This document shows positions 1 through 9,489 of a stretch of 64,000 nt of DNA, in pieces. The DNA is taken from contig CAWISP010000024.1 in NCBI GenBank assembly GCA_963838775.1, positions 1 through 64,000 on the forward strand, in the 5' to 3' direction. The position numbers and the translations under genes were made by a program. The notes under the pieces are model-generated. The model searched no databases. It was not told the DNA's origin and saw nothing but the letters and a program-made list of their open reading frames with translations. Source of the DNA: Chersky-840 sp963838775. Lineage in GTDB: Bacteria > Actinomycetota > Acidimicrobiia > Acidimicrobiales > UBA8190. Positions within the stretch are counted from its first letter, which is position 1. Each line of letters begins with the position of its first letter.

Positions 1-106
1 TCATTGCGAGGCAATAGGGCGTTCACGCCCGTCTTCGACGGGCTGTGGCGACGAAGCAATCCATAGGAAGCGGAAACTGGATTGCTTCGCTTCGCTCGCA
101 ATGACG
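1..106. repeat. Intergenic palindromic repeat (Hyphomicrobiales type)
   Basis: The outer arms tcattgcgag (1-10) and ctcgcaatga (95-104) are inverted copies. The inner arms cgaagcaatcc (52-62) and ggattgcttcg (79-89) are also inverted copies. This nested palindrome resembles a family scattered between genes in Bradyrhizobium and Rhodopseudomonas relatives (recalled, not searched). It lies just past the holA stop and could act as a transcript-end hairpin. Confidence 0.75.
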
Positions 107-109
107 AGT

Positions 110-1134
110 TTAGGCCGCCGCCCGGCGCGCCCTGACCGCCAGCGACAGCAGCGCCCGCTCGGCGATGGTGTCGGCGAGCGCCGGTGTCTTGCGCGAAGCC
201 AACACGGCGTCCGCGAGTTCAGCCATGGCAGCGGCGAGCCGCGCGGCGTTCCATTGCTTGAGCGCTACCTCGACCAAATTCTTGCGGCGGAAATGCAGCG
301 GCGGCTGCAGCGAGTCGATCGAGAAAGAGGCGCCGGCCTCGATCGCGGTACGCCACCGGTGCAGCTGCGCCAGCTGGCGCTGCGCGGCAAGAAGATCGAG
401 CCGACCGGGCTTTCCGCGGCGCGCACCTTGGCGAGCTGCGCTTCGAGATCAGCCGGCCGGCCGGCGAACGCGGTATCGACCAGATCGTCGAGCGCCAAGG
501 CCGAGGCATCGGAGACGACCGCGGTGACATCGTCGACGTCGATCTCTCCGCGGCCGCGGGCATAGAGCGCGAGCTTGCGCAGCTCGTTGCGCGAGGCGGC
601 GCGATCGCCGCCAAGCAGCGGAATGAGCATGGCGCGGGCGTCGGGTTTGAGCACCAGCTCGGCGGCGCGCATCTCGGTGTCGATCAGCCGCGCCAGATCG
701 CGTTCGGTGTCGGCATAGCACGGCAACGCCGCCGCGTTCTTGGCCCGCTCGCAAACCACGCGCAGCGGCGCATTGCGGCGCAGATCGCCGGCCTCGATCA
801 CGACGCGGCATTCGCTTGTCGGCAGCGCCAGCACCGCTTCGACCGCCGGCGCGATATTGCGGCTGCCGGCTTTCGCCCACACCGCGCGGCGGCCGCCGAA
901 CAGCGGAATGGTCTGCGCCTCCTCGACCAGTCGCGCCGGATTGGCGGACAGTTCCTCGGCCTCAAGTCGCACCAGCGAGAACGGATCGTTGACGTCATCG
1001 ACCGAGGCTTTGATCAGCGCGTTGACACGCTCGCTGACCAAGCCGGCATCGGGACCGAACACCAGCACCACCGGCCGCGCCGGATCGGGGCGCGCCAGGA
1101 AGGCATCGACGTCGGAAGCTCGCAATGCGGTCAT
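110..1134 (-). CDS. holA: DNA polymerase III subunit delta, one frameshift
   Basis: Delta subunit of the clamp loader, which opens the beta sliding clamp for replication. The first ~240 residues read in the ATG 1134 frame (MTALRASDVDAFLARPDPA, VVLVFGPDAGLVSERV). After GSIFL the frame is lost near 385-393. Restoring one base there gives a normal C-terminus containing PPLHFRRKNLVEVALKQW and ending ERALLSLAVRARRAAA at TAA 110-112, about 341 residues, the usual family length. Because holA is essential and the downstream frame has no other damage, a sequencing deletion is more likely than a pseudogene. The neighbouring lptE fragment matches the lptE-holA order of Hyphomicrobiales. Confidence 0.9.
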
Positions 1135-1136
1135 GA

Positions 1137-1232
1137 GGCGTCATGGCCGGACTTGTTCCAGCCACCTCGGTTATGGTTGCTCGGATTGCCTGCTCAATCG
1201 GAATGCGCGGGTCAAGTCCGCGCATGACGGCC
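1137..1232. repeat. REP-like intergenic element
   Basis: The stretch between lptE and holA contains the palindrome atgcgcgg (1203-1210) / ccgcgcat (1218-1225) around a 7-base loop. Conceptual translation on the minus strand gives GLDPRIP and AGTSPAMT, peptide scraps that recur in spurious ORFs over repeats in Bradyrhizobiaceae. It is a repeat, not a gene. Confidence 0.65.
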
Positions 1233-1242
1233 GATGAGCAGC

Positions 1243-1458
1243 CTAAGTCCCAGCCACGAAATACGACGCCAGCCGGTTCCTGATCGCGTCGGCCGCGACC
1301 ACGATGGCGCGATCCTCGGCGTCGCGCCGCGCCCGCTGCCCTGCGAAGCGCTGCTGCGAACCGGGGATGTCGTAACTGACATGGGCATAGGCAATGTCGT
1401 TGAGCACCATCTTGCCGGTTGTCAGCTCGATCAGCTGGTTATTAGCATTGATTTTGCT
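1243..1458 (-). pseudogene. lptE: LptE lipoprotein, 3' fragment only
   Basis: The minus strand encodes a C-terminal fragment of about 71 residues with NQLIELTTGKMVLND, SYDIPGSQQRFAGQRARRD and NRLASYFVAGT before TAG 1243-1245. This matches the end of LptE, the outer-membrane lipoprotein that plugs LptD during LPS export. Upstream the frame meets TGA at 1459-1461 and the sequence no longer resembles LptE, so the 5' two thirds is missing. An integrase gene starts about 70 bases away, which suggests that element insertion separated this fragment from the rest of the gene. A misassembly is the alternative. Confidence 0.75.
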
Positions 1459-1527
1459 TCATAAATTGCTATCTTGTCGCACTGATGTTGCGCCACGATA
1501 GTGCTAGATGTTAACACGTAATCGCAA

Positions 1528-2706
1528 ATGGTTCGAAATAGTGGAAACGCCATGTCCGTCCGCAAGCGTAGCTGGAAGACCGATCGCGGCGAGACCCGCG
1601 AGGCCTGGGTAGTCGATTACAGCGACCAGCTCGGGCTCCGGCACCTCAAGACCTTCGCCCGCAAGCGCGATGCCGATGCCCACCATGCGCAGGTCGCGGT
1701 CGAGGTCGGCGCCGGCATCCATACTGCCGACAGCCGCAGCATTACGGTGACCGAAGCCGGAAGGTTGTGGCTCACGAGCCGGGAAGCGGCCGGCATCGAG
1801 CGCGCCACGCTGATGAACTACCAAGACTACCTCGCGCTCCACATCACGCCGCTCATTGGCGCCACCAAGCTCGCGGCACTGACCACCCCATTCATACGCG
1901 AATACGAGGACAGGCTGCGAGCCAATCGCTCCCCGGCTATGGTGCGCAAGATTTTGGTGGCCCTCTCTGGCATCTTGACCGACGCACAGGACCGCGGACT
2001 CGTGGCGCAGAACGTCGTCCGCAATCGCCGCTCTCACAACAATGGCCTTGCCGACGCGCGCCAGAAGCGCCGGCTCGAAATTGGCGTCGACATCCCAGCA
2101 CCGAACGAAGTGCGGGCCATCATCGCTAGTATCGATGGCGGGCGCGCCCGGCCGCTGCTGTTGACGGCGATCTTCACCGGGCTGCGAGCATCGGAATTGC
2201 GTGGTCTGCGCTGGGTCGATATCAACCTGGCGCGCAATGAACTCCATGTGCGCCAACGCGCCGATCGCTTTGGCACGATGGGCCCGCTCAAGTCAGCCAG
2301 CAGCCGGCGCACCGTCCCGCTGCTGCCGATGGTGGTGAACGCACTGCGGAAGGGCGACTAACCTGCCCCGCCATGAAGCCGATCTCGGTCTTTCTGAATG
2401 ATCGTGGTCAGCCTCTCGCCCTGCCGACGATCATTCGGGCGGCGAGCGGCGCAGATCGCCGCCGGTGTCGTCACGGCGGACGGCCGCGCCAAGTATCCGG
2501 GGCTGCACGCGCTGCGCCATTTCTATGCCAGCTGGAGCATCAACCGCCGGGCCGATGGCGGCCTCGAACTGCCGATCAAGGTGGTGCAGGGGCGCCTCGG
2601 ACACGCCAGCATCCAAATGACAGCGGATCGTTACGGGCATCTGTTCCCGCGCAGCGACGATTCCGCCGAGCTGGCGGCCGCCGAACGGGCCTTTTTAGGA
2701 TCGTGA
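1528..2706 (+). pseudogene. Tyrosine recombinase/integrase, broken by several indels
   Basis: Phage-type integrase. The N-terminal part has an Arm/SAM-like region (MSVRKRSWKTDRGETREAW, likely start 1552; 1528 also possible). The core starts near residue 195, with the first catalytic Arg in TGLRASELRGLRW (residue ~220). The reading frame stops at 2361, but coding sense continues in other frames (RLTCP, RHEADL, VFLNDRGQPLALPTIIR). It finishes in the frame ending at 2706 with HALRHFYASW and HASIQMTADRYGHL, which supply the HxxR and Tyr of the active site. At least four single-base shifts lie between 2350 and 2460. They may be decay or sequencing errors. It sits beside the lptE fragment, as expected for an integrative element. 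Confidence 0.85.
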
Positions 2707-2709
2707 GCA

Positions 2710-3261
2710 ATGCGTGAGGCAGCAACGGATTCGGATCATACCGGCGGCGCAGTGGTGCCGTTACTGTTCGCCGCGCTCTGCTTCGCCATCGCCGTGCCGG
2801 CCTTGGTCGTGGCCTTCGTCGCCGCGCACCTCTGGTTGACCGCAACCATCGTGCTGCGGCTGGGCGCGGGCGCGTACGTCAAGGCGGTGCTGTGGTTCTT
2901 AATCCTTGCCGCTTTGGTCCACCTCGACGTCAGCTGGCTGACGCTTGCGCTCACAAGCTCCGCGGCATCTGCACAGCAGGTCCTGCCGCAGATTTGCGAG
3001 CTGCACATGGAGCTGAAGGAACAGACGCTGCATATTGCTCGTCAGTGTGGCCCAGAGGGGAAAGACAGCGTTGACCGCGGCGTCCTCACCATCACGCGGT
3101 GGCGAGGCGACCCCACATGCACGCCGCACATCAATGCCATAGAACGAACCGATCGTACTGCGTATTTGGTCCATACCAATTGCGGCACGCACTTATCGAC
3201 GCTGCAGTTCGAACTTGTTAGCGGCAACGAGCTGACGATCACCAATGTCGAAAACTACTAG
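2710..3261 (+). CDS. Hypothetical membrane protein with C-terminal soluble domain
   Basis: A 183-residue protein starting four bases after the integrase stop. Residues ~15-45 and ~55-75 are strongly hydrophobic and look like two or three membrane segments. The remaining ~105 residues are soluble and contain four cysteines (QICELH, RQCGPEG, GDPTCTPH, HTNCGTH), which would suit disulfides if that part is periplasmic. I do not recognise the family. Tight spacing behind the integrase and overlap with the next small gene suggest a shared transcript. Confidence 0.6.
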   Translation: MREAATDSDHTGGAVVPLLFAALCFAIAVPALVVAFVAAHLWLTATIVLRLGAGAYVKAVLWFLILAALVHLDVSWLTLALTSSAASAQQVLPQICELHMELKEQTLHIARQCGPEGKDSVDRGVLTITRWRGDPTCTPHINAIERTDRTAYLVHTNCGTHLSTLQFELVSGNELTITNVENY

Positions 3262-3495
3262 AGCGAGAGTGATCTTGAAAAGACCCAAGCCGAATGTGGT
3301 GCAGCTCAGCCCCAAGCCGCTTCCCAGCGTCGCGGTCGAAAGCCCTTTGCAAAATTTTGCTCACGCGATTGATCTAACAAAAATCGACGAGCAGTTCCTG
3401 GAATAAGAGACCAGCTCCGCCATTGTCAGGAGCAGCTGGAGCTGGCGCGCCGCTACCCCGGTCGAGAGCGCAGCTTCAAGAAGGGCAAGGTCTGA
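3245..3495 (+). CDS. Small hypothetical protein (~83 aa), one frameshift
   Basis: ATG 3245 overlaps the end of the preceding membrane-protein gene by 17 bases. The frame reads MSKTTRARVILKRPKPNVV through KIDEQFLE and then stops at TAA 3404-3406. If the run gaataag at ~3401-3407 is one A short, the protein continues as IRDQLRHCQEQLELARRYPG and ends SFKKGKV at TGA 3493-3495. The continuation has good codon sense and looks helical. Function is unknown. It is inferred from reading-frame continuity only. Confidence 0.5.
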
Positions 3496-3937
3496 GGCCA
3501 CCGCACCCGCCGCCGCACACTAGCCGAGGTTCGCAAGCGCACGCGCGCCAATTGATTAGGCGGTGTCCTCATAAATCGGGAATGGCGCGCTGCCTGCTCA
3601 ATGTCCGCTTTCCCGCATAGCGACCATCCAGCAGACATGCCCGACAAGTCCGGTTGGGCCAATCGCGACCATTTGCACTGCGGAAAAACAGCGAGCCTTT
3701 TCGCTCTTAACTAGCGCAGCGCAACGGGATGAATCCGGAAGTCGAGGCGGCTGCGCAGTAAACTACAGCTCGTTTGCAAGCTTCTCGCCTTTAATGGACC
3801 GATGTTTCCTTAGCGAGGGCATCGAGCGCTTGCGGCAAGCCGCGCAAGGACAACGGCCTGGTGCTGGCGGATTGCGATGAGAAAGTACTGGTCTTCGGGG
3901 AGTCTGACGCCAAGCCGATGGGCTATGAACGACAATT
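3496..3937. other. No gene recognised
   Basis: Stop codons interrupt every frame at short intervals, no plausible protein or RNA is seen, and base composition is less GC-rich than in the flanking genes. It may be the decayed edge of the integrase-linked segment. Confidence 0.5.
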
Positions 3938-4606
3938 TCAGTGCGGTTTCTTGTCGTTCGAAGGGTCTATTCCCGCGCGTCCTTGCGCGGACAGATGCGC
4001 GACAGGCAAATGCCAGCCGTGTCTGATCGCCATGAAGCGAAGGCCGAAACACAAAGCCCCTCCGGCCAGAGCTGAGACGCTATAGGAAAGACCAAGCAGA
4101 TCACCGATGACGACGATTGACGCGCCGGCCAGTGCTGCAACGGCGTATAGATCGGAACGCAGCACCTGCGGGATCTCCGCGAGGAGAACGTCGCGCGTCA
4201 TGCCGCCGCCTATGCCGGTCAACATGCCCAGAAGAGCTGACATTACCGGGCTCAATCCGAACTCGATCGCCTTTTGCGCACCGGCGACTGCAAAAAACGA
4301 CAGTCCCGCCGCGTCGAACAGAAGCACGGGACTGCGCAGCCTGTCGACGCCGGCATACGAGAAGAAGGTGATGAGCCCCGCCAAGACCGAAACCAGCAAA
4401 TATCGACCATCGGTCAGGGCGGCCGGGGGCACTGCACCGATCAGTAAATCGCGGCCAATCCCACCAAAATTTCCGGCCACGAATGACAGGACGAGGATGC
4501 CGAAAATGTCGAGTCGGCGATTGACCGCGGCAACAGCGCCGCTGATCGCGAAAACGAAGGTGCCCCCCAAGTCAAGAATATGCACGAAAGTTTCAATGGT
4601 GATCAT
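3938..4606 (-). CDS. Trimeric intracellular cation (TRIC) family channel, UPF0126
   Basis: A 222-residue inner-membrane protein with about seven hydrophobic helices arranged as two repeats. Each repeat carries the family glycine-arginine motif: GNFGGIGRDLLIG near residue 47 and GIGGGMTRDVLLAEIP near residue 131. Bacterial TRIC homologues form homotrimeric K+-permeable channels. Length and motif spacing are normal and the gene is intact. It stands alone, divergent from nothing obvious, so its cellular role here is not indicated by context. Confidence 0.9.
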   Translation of the reverse strand: MITIETFVHILDLGGTFVFAISGAVAAVNRRLDIFGILVLSFVAGNFGGIGRDLLIGAVPPAALTDGRYLLVSVLAGLITFFSYAGVDRLRSPVLLFDAAGLSFFAVAGAQKAIEFGLSPVMSALLGMLTGIGGGMTRDVLLAEIPQVLRSDLYAVAALAGASIVVIGDLLGLSYSVSALAGGALCFGLRFMAIRHGWHLPVAHLSAQGRAGIDPSNDKKPH

Positions 4607-4735
4607 GACGGCTCCGCCCGCGAAAGCTTAACGTATCGAGCGGAAAGCACGAAGCGGCACTGGGACAAATCCGATACGAAGCCGCAACGGCATCGCGTGT
4701 TTTCACACAACGCACTCCCACGGCAGCCTTCGACG

Positions 4736-6010
4736 TCAGGTTGCGCCAAGCCATGCCAGCGCGCCGACGACTAACGTCTCGACCCCCGTTTCCAAGGTCG
4801 GATGCAGTACCGGTGCGAATTTCGGGCTGTGATTAACCGGGAGTTCATTCAGCTTACCCGCAGCCTTCGCCTTGGCGTAGCTTTGAGGATCATTGCCGCC
4901 TACGAACCAAAACACCGAAGGCACTTGCCATGCGGTGCCGAAGCAGCCGAAATCCTCGCTGGCCGGAGCAGGCCCCGTATGTTTCACCCGATCGGCGGAA
5001 AAATAGCCGCGAAAAGCCGCGGCGATGCGGTTGCTCGCGGTTTCGTCATTGACGTTGAGTGGGTAGCGGTCGAGCGGCGTGATCTCCGGTTTGCGCGGAG
5101 CCCCCGAGGCTTCGGCCTCGGCATTGACGATCCGCTTGATTGCAGCAAGCACGTGTTTGCGCACGCCGGCGTCGAACGTCCGCACATTGAGCTTGATGAC
5201 AGCTTCGTCGGGAATGACGTTCTCCTTCGTGCCGGCCTGCAACACGCCGACCGTGACCACCGCCGCGTCGTTTGCGGCAACCTCGCGGGACACGATGGTC
5301 TGGAGCCGCAGGACGACGGATGCTGCCATGACGACGGGATCGATGCTTGCCTGCGGCATCGAGCCATGCGCACCGCGCCCGAACAGACGGATTTGTAGAC
5401 TGTCCGCCGCGGAAGTGATCGGTCCAGCGCTTCCGGCGACGGTGCCCGAGGGGCCTACCATGACATGCTGGCCAAGCACGACATCGGGTGTCGGGAAGCG
5501 TTTAAGCAGGCCGTCGTCGATCATAGCCTGCGCGCCTTGCGCGGTTTCCTCACCCGGTTGGAATACCGCCATCAACGTGCCCTTCCAGGCGTCGCGCGCC
5601 TGCGACAGCAATGTCGCCGCACCGACCAGCCAGGCTACATGCATGTCGTGGCCGCACATATGTCCCACCGGCACGGTGTTTCCTTCAGCATCCTTCACCG
5701 AGACCTTGCTGGCATAGGCAAGGCCGGTGTTTTCGGCGATCGGCAGCGCATCCATGTCGGCGCGTAGCATCACAGTTGGCCCTTCGCCGTTGCGGAGCAG
5801 TCCAACCACACCCGTCTTGCCCACCCCGGTCGTCACCTCGTAACCAGCTTTCCTGAGCTTGTCGGCGGCGATGCCCGCCGTTCGCGTCTCGTGCATCGAC
5901 AATTCGGGATGGGCGTGAATGTCCTTATAAAGCGGTTCAAGATCGGGTAGCAGCTTGCCCAGGTTCGTCAGGACAACGGATGCGCTGTTGAGGGACGTAT
6001 GCTCAGCCAT
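4736..6010 (-). CDS. M20 family amidohydrolase (hippurate hydrolase-like)
   Basis: A 424-residue metallo-amidohydrolase of the M20D group, which cleaves N-acyl amino acids such as hippurate. Metal-site segments are visible in order: HAHPELSMHE (residue ~32), GHMCGHDMH (~117), PGEETAQGAQAM (~151), GAHGSMP in the dimerisation domain (~213), PASEDFG (~350) and VNHSPKFAP (~398). All expected ligands are present, length is typical, and no signal peptide is seen, so it is cytoplasmic. Substrate cannot be assigned from sequence alone. Confidence 0.9.
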   Translation of the reverse strand: MAEHTSLNSASVVLTNLGKLLPDLEPLYKDIHAHPELSMHETRTAGIAADKLRKAGYEVTTGVGKTGVVGLLRNGEGPTVMLRADMDALPIAENTGLAYASKVSVKDAEGNTVPVGHMCGHDMHVAWLVGAATLLSQARDAWKGTLMAVFQPGEETAQGAQAMIDDGLLKRFPTPDVVLGQHVMVGPSGTVAGSAGPITSAADSLQIRLFGRGAHGSMPQASIDPVVMAASVVLRLQTIVSREVAANDAAVVTVGVLQAGTKENVIPDEAVIKLNVRTFDAGVRKHVLAAIKRIVNAEAEASGAPRKPEITPLDRYPLNVNDETASNRIAAAFRGYFSADRVKHTGPAPASEDFGCFGTAWQVPSVFWFVGGNDPQSYAKAKAAGKLNELPVNHSPKFAPVLHPTLETGVETLVVGALAWLGAT

Positions 6011-6589
6011 GATGATCTCCTTCTGATGCCTGCCGGCGGCTAAGGCCCTACGGCAAGAACGCTTGGAACGGCAAGCCGGGCGCAGTCGTCAGCGCATCGC
6101 CGGGCGGCATCGGCGGATTCGGATCAAACCACCATCTGCGACAGTCGCTCGTCTTTCTGAATGTCCCCGCGATGGCGCAGCCCGAAGCCTACATCGGAGG
6201 CGTCGGCTCAACGTCAACTGCGATGCGCAGCTCCCAATGGGGACAGCGCAACAAAGCAGGGCAAAAAATTACAAACGGCACCCGTCGGTAAATACACCAG
6301 AGTTTTGCAACACAATCCCGCTAACGGCCGACATTAGATGGGCGGCACGCACGTCTTCGGAAAGCGAGATGGAGTTGAGCTGCGCATAGCTGACGCTCCG
6401 CATCGCGCCCATGACGGCCTACCGATCGAAATGGGCCCCCGGTCTCTGGCCACGATAGGCTCAACCGTGACCGGGAGCGCGAGCCTGCAAATCGGTTTTC
6501 ACACCTTCCAGGCTCTTTGGTGCGCGCGAAGGGCGGTTCACCATCCGCGGACAAAGGCACCGCGGACACAGAACCCGTCGCGCGCGAAG
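6011..6589. other. No gene recognised
   Basis: Upstream of the amidohydrolase start the sequence holds only short open frames without recognisable similarity. Its first ~100 bases presumably contain the amidohydrolase promoter, but no convincing -35/-10 pair is seen. Confidence 0.5.
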
Positions 6590-7045
6590 TCATGGCACGA
6601 AACGCGCCGACGCCACATCATAGCGACCGCGGTCGGTGATGAACTGCACCACTTTTCGACCAGGACGCATCATCTGTTTCGTGAAGTGTTCGCGGCCAAC
6701 CCAATCGATCCATTTCTGCCCGTCAGGGCCGCGCTTCTCGATCGGCCTGAGCTCGCCAGGCTCGAGGTGCGCGGGATTTTGGTACTCGGCGACGCAGGCT
6801 TGCAACAATTGCGGGCCGAAAACATCGAGCGCATCGGCCGGCATGCCACGATAGTTCGGCTTGTAAAGCTCGTGCGCCGGCGGCAAGTAGCTGCGTTTCA
6901 GCTGACGATACACTTCGCGGCGATAGGTGTCGGCAGTTTCGCCCAGCGTCGGCGGCGGCGCCTTCATGCCGATCGGGGCGAGCGCGGTGTCGAAATACTC
7001 CTGCCAGCGGCGGCAGAGGTCGAAATGCTGCTGCTTATCAGGCAC
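6590..7045 (-). CDS. Hypothetical protein, possibly phage-derived
   Basis: The GTG at 7045 overlaps the stop of the upstream gene by eight bases (gtgcctga), which fixes a start giving 151 residues, VPDKQQHFDLCRRWQEYFD onward. The protein is soluble and mixed charged, rich in Tyr and Trp (YRREVYRQLKRSYLPPAHEL, KWIDWVGREHF). I do not recognise a family. Translational coupling with the coiled-coil protein upstream and position in a gene-poor accessory stretch suggest a phage or mobile-element remnant. Confidence 0.5.
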   Translation of the reverse strand: MPDKQQHFDLCRRWQEYFDTALAPIGMKAPPPTLGETADTYRREVYRQLKRSYLPPAHELYKPNYRGMPADALDVFGPQLLQACVAEYQNPAHLEPGELRPIEKRGPDGQKWIDWVGREHFTKQMMRPGRKVVQFITDRGRYDVASARFVP

Positions 7046-7643
7046 GGCGTCGCTCCATGATCGGGCCGGCGTCGAGCCCGGCGGCGACCGGTTGCTGCTG
7101 CTCCGGCGGGCGAGCCAGTTCGGGATCGGGGAATTCGGCCTGGTCTTGCTCGATGTCTTCAGCGGGGTCCCGCACGGGGCCGACGGCATGCAAGTCGCCG
7201 CTCGGGGCGTGGACGTCGTCGGTCGGCAGCGCCGGCTCCGGCAGCTTGCTCATGGAGGTCGGCGGCTCGACCAGTGGCTCGGCGAGCTCGCGCTCTTGGT
7301 CGGTCCGGGCCTGCTCTATCCTGTCCCATTGCGCATCAGCACGGCCGATGGCATCGCGCAGCCGGGTCGCTGTGACAGCGAGTGAACGCTCCCGGGCGTC
7401 GGCGGCGATTTCACGGACGGCGATGGCCTGCTCGCGTTCCTCGATGTCGGTGCGCTTGGCTTCGGCCGCGATCGCGTCGGCGCGCACCTGTTCAAATACG
7501 CCCATCCGACCGGTGGCGAGAGTGGAAGCCCGCCAGGCCTCCATGCGGCCCCACGGCGTTTCGAGCATTTCCCAGGGGTCTTGCGGGTCGGTGTAGCGGA
7601 TGCGGTTGGCAGTGTCGTGCTGGGATGACATCGGCGGGCTCAT
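7038..7643 (-). CDS. Hypothetical coiled-coil protein, possibly phage-derived
   Basis: About 200 residues from ATG 7643 (ATG 7631 is an alternative). After a short N-terminus (RIRYTDPQDPWEMLETPWGR) a long charged helix follows, with ADAIAAEAKRTDIEEREQAI, EIAADARERSLAV and RIEQARTDQERELAE. The end is a Pro/Glu-rich, probably disordered tail. This architecture is reminiscent of phage scaffold or head-assembly proteins, but no specific family is recognised. It is coupled to the next gene by an 8-base overlap. Confidence 0.5.
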   Translation of the reverse strand: MSPPMSSQHDTANRIRYTDPQDPWEMLETPWGRMEAWRASTLATGRMGVFEQVRADAIAAEAKRTDIEEREQAIAVREIAADARERSLAVTATRLRDAIGRADAQWDRIEQARTDQERELAEPLVEPPTSMSKLPEPALPTDDVHAPSGDLHAVGPVRDPAEDIEQDQAEFPDPELARPPEQQQPVAAGLDAGPIMERRRA

Positions 7644-8313
7644 CGCTAGCAAAGGGCCTCTCACATTATTTGGTGCACAGAGCCAGGGCAGCAATGTGGA
7701 TGTTGCAGCAGATGGCGAATTGTTTTTGCCGCGCGCGCTGCATCGTCATGCCGGCGTGCCAGCACGGGCAACGTGCTCGCCGCCGGAGGCCCAATACAGC
7801 AAATCGGTGATGTCACGGTCAAGTCAGTCGAGGCGGACGAACACGCCACCGTCGTCGACGCCGGTCAGCTCGACCAGCTCGGCTCATTAACGCGCCTTTT
7901 GCCTGTCGCGCCAGCCTCAGGTCCGCTTTCAGGGCGAAGCGGACATGAACCGGCAGGCAAGACTGGCCGGATCGGTCAAAAATGACCCATCAGTGCCATC
8001 GGCTGTGCACCGCCGCGTGGTTTTGACGCCGCCAGCATGCCGGTAGGCGTTCGGTTGTCGATTCTTGCTTTTGGTCGTGCTTTGCACAAAAATCGGCCGG
8101 ATGCCTGTCCCATCGTCGCCAATGGTCGTCGGAAGCGCTGAGACAGCCGAGCGCAAATTCGCTGCGATCCGCCGTGCCTCGTTGCAGCAAGCTAGCCGAC
8201 AGAGCAGTTTCCTTCAAGAAATTGCCTTTTCCCTTCAAGACACGCGCCGGGTGAAGGTCAAAATGCCAGTGGGTCGATAGACGCAATCAGCAGAGAAGTG
8301 CGGGAGCGCCACA
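7644..8313. other. No confident gene; possible coding remnants
   Basis: Short frames only. One forward stretch at 7773-7900 (AAGGPIQQIGDVTVKSVEAD) has protein-like composition but no start, no recognisable family and stops on both sides, so it may be a relic. The last ~60 bases include gcgggagc, a likely ribosome binding site for the gene at 8314. Confidence 0.4.
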
Positions 8314-9489
8314 ATGCAAACACGGCAGTACGGCGATTACCAATTCGATATCTATCTGGACGGGCTGCAAGGAAAACTACCGAGATACCCAGTTGATTAT
8401 ACGTCGCTGGAGCGTGCGGGGGCCGAGGTGCTGCCCTCGTGGGTGCACTCCTACGTCGCCGGCGGCGCAGGCGACGGCAACACTCAGCGGGCCAACGTCG
8501 AAGCCTTCTCGCGATACGGGATCGTGCCTCGGATGCTCGTGGGCGCGACCGAACGAGACCTCTCGGTGTCACTGTTTGACATGCGGCTACCGACGCCCTT
8601 GTTCATGGCGCCAGTCGGAGTCATCGGCGTGTGCTCTCAAGACCTTCACGGAGACATCCAAACGGCTCAAGCCTCTGCGCAGACTGGAGTGCCGATGGTT
8701 GCCTCAACGTTGACGCAGGATCGGATGGAAGACGTAATTCCGCACGCCGGTACGACGCCGAACCTTTTTCAGCTCTACACACCAACCGACAAGGAGCTTG
8801 CCGCCAGCTTCCTGCGCCGTGCCGAAAAGTCCGGTTACAAGGCGGTTGTGATCACCTTGGACACTTGGATTACCGGATGGCGACCGCATGATCTGAACAC
8901 CGGCAACTTCCCCCAACTGCGCGGCTACTGCCTGCAAAACTACTTCACCGACGACGTTTTCCTTGGGCGGCTGGCCAAGTCGCCGAAGGATGATCCGAGG
9001 GCGGCGAGCCTGGAATGGGCCAAGGTGTTTGGCAACCCGCTGCGGTGGGAGGACCTAAAATGGCTGCGTTCATTGACGAAGTTACCGATGCTACTCAAGG
9101 GCATTCTACACCCTGACGATGTGCGCAAGGCTCGCGACCACGGCATCGACGGCATCTACTGCTCCAACCACGGCGGCCGCCAAGCCAACGGCGGGCTTCC
9201 TGCTCTCGAAGCCCTACCTGCCGTTGTCGAGGCGGCTGCTGGCATGCCGGTGCTATTCGATTCGGGCGTGCGCAGTGGTTCAGACATCGCCAAGGCTCTG
9301 GCTCTGGGAGCCACCGCAGTTGGAGTGGGACGCCCGTACGTCTATGCCCTCGCTGTCGGCGGTGCCGATGGCGTCGTTTCTCAATTGCATGCACTGCTCG
9401 CCGAACTGGATTTACTCATGGCCGTCGATGGCTACCGTAGTATAGCGGACCTCCGTGCAGCGGGCGCTCAACGAATTTGGTTCAGGTGA
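8314..9489 (+). CDS. FMN-dependent alpha-hydroxy-acid oxidase, lactate 2-monooxygenase-like
   Basis: A 391-residue TIM-barrel flavoenzyme. The N-terminus resembles lactate 2-monooxygenase, which converts L-lactate and O2 to acetate, CO2 and water, more than lactate dehydrogenase. Visible FMN and active-site segments are VGVIGVCSQDLHGD, NLFQLYTPTD, VITLDTWITGWRPHDL, the Lys strand MLLKGILHPDD, the catalytic His in CSNHGGRQANGG, and the phosphate-binding FDSGVRSGSD / GATAVGVGRPY. The gene is intact. An oxidase producing pyruvate and H2O2 from another 2-hydroxy acid cannot be excluded. It has its own downstream terminator and no partner genes. Confidence 0.9.
   Translation: MQTRQYGDYQFDIYLDGLQGKLPRYPVDYTSLERAGAEVLPSWVHSYVAGGAGDGNTQRANVEAFSRYGIVPRMLVGATERDLSVSLFDMRLPTPLFMAPVGVIGVCSQDLHGDIQTAQASAQTGVPMVASTLTQDRMEDVIPHAGTTPNLFQLYTPTDKELAASFLRRAEKSGYKAVVITLDTWITGWRPHDLNTGNFPQLRGYCLQNYFTDDVFLGRLAKSPKDDPRAASLEWAKVFGNPLRWEDLKWLRSLTKLPMLLKGILHPDDVRKARDHGIDGIYCSNHGGRQANGGLPALEALPAVVEAAAGMPVLFDSGVRSGSDIAKALALGATAVGVGRPYVYALAVGGADGVVSQLHALLAELDLLMAVDGYRSIADLRAAGAQRIWFR

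Noticed and set aside
995..1225. 76-codon minus-strand ORF beginning MRGLDPRIP
   Set aside because: It is the conceptual translation of a REP-like intergenic repeat plus antisense holA sequence.
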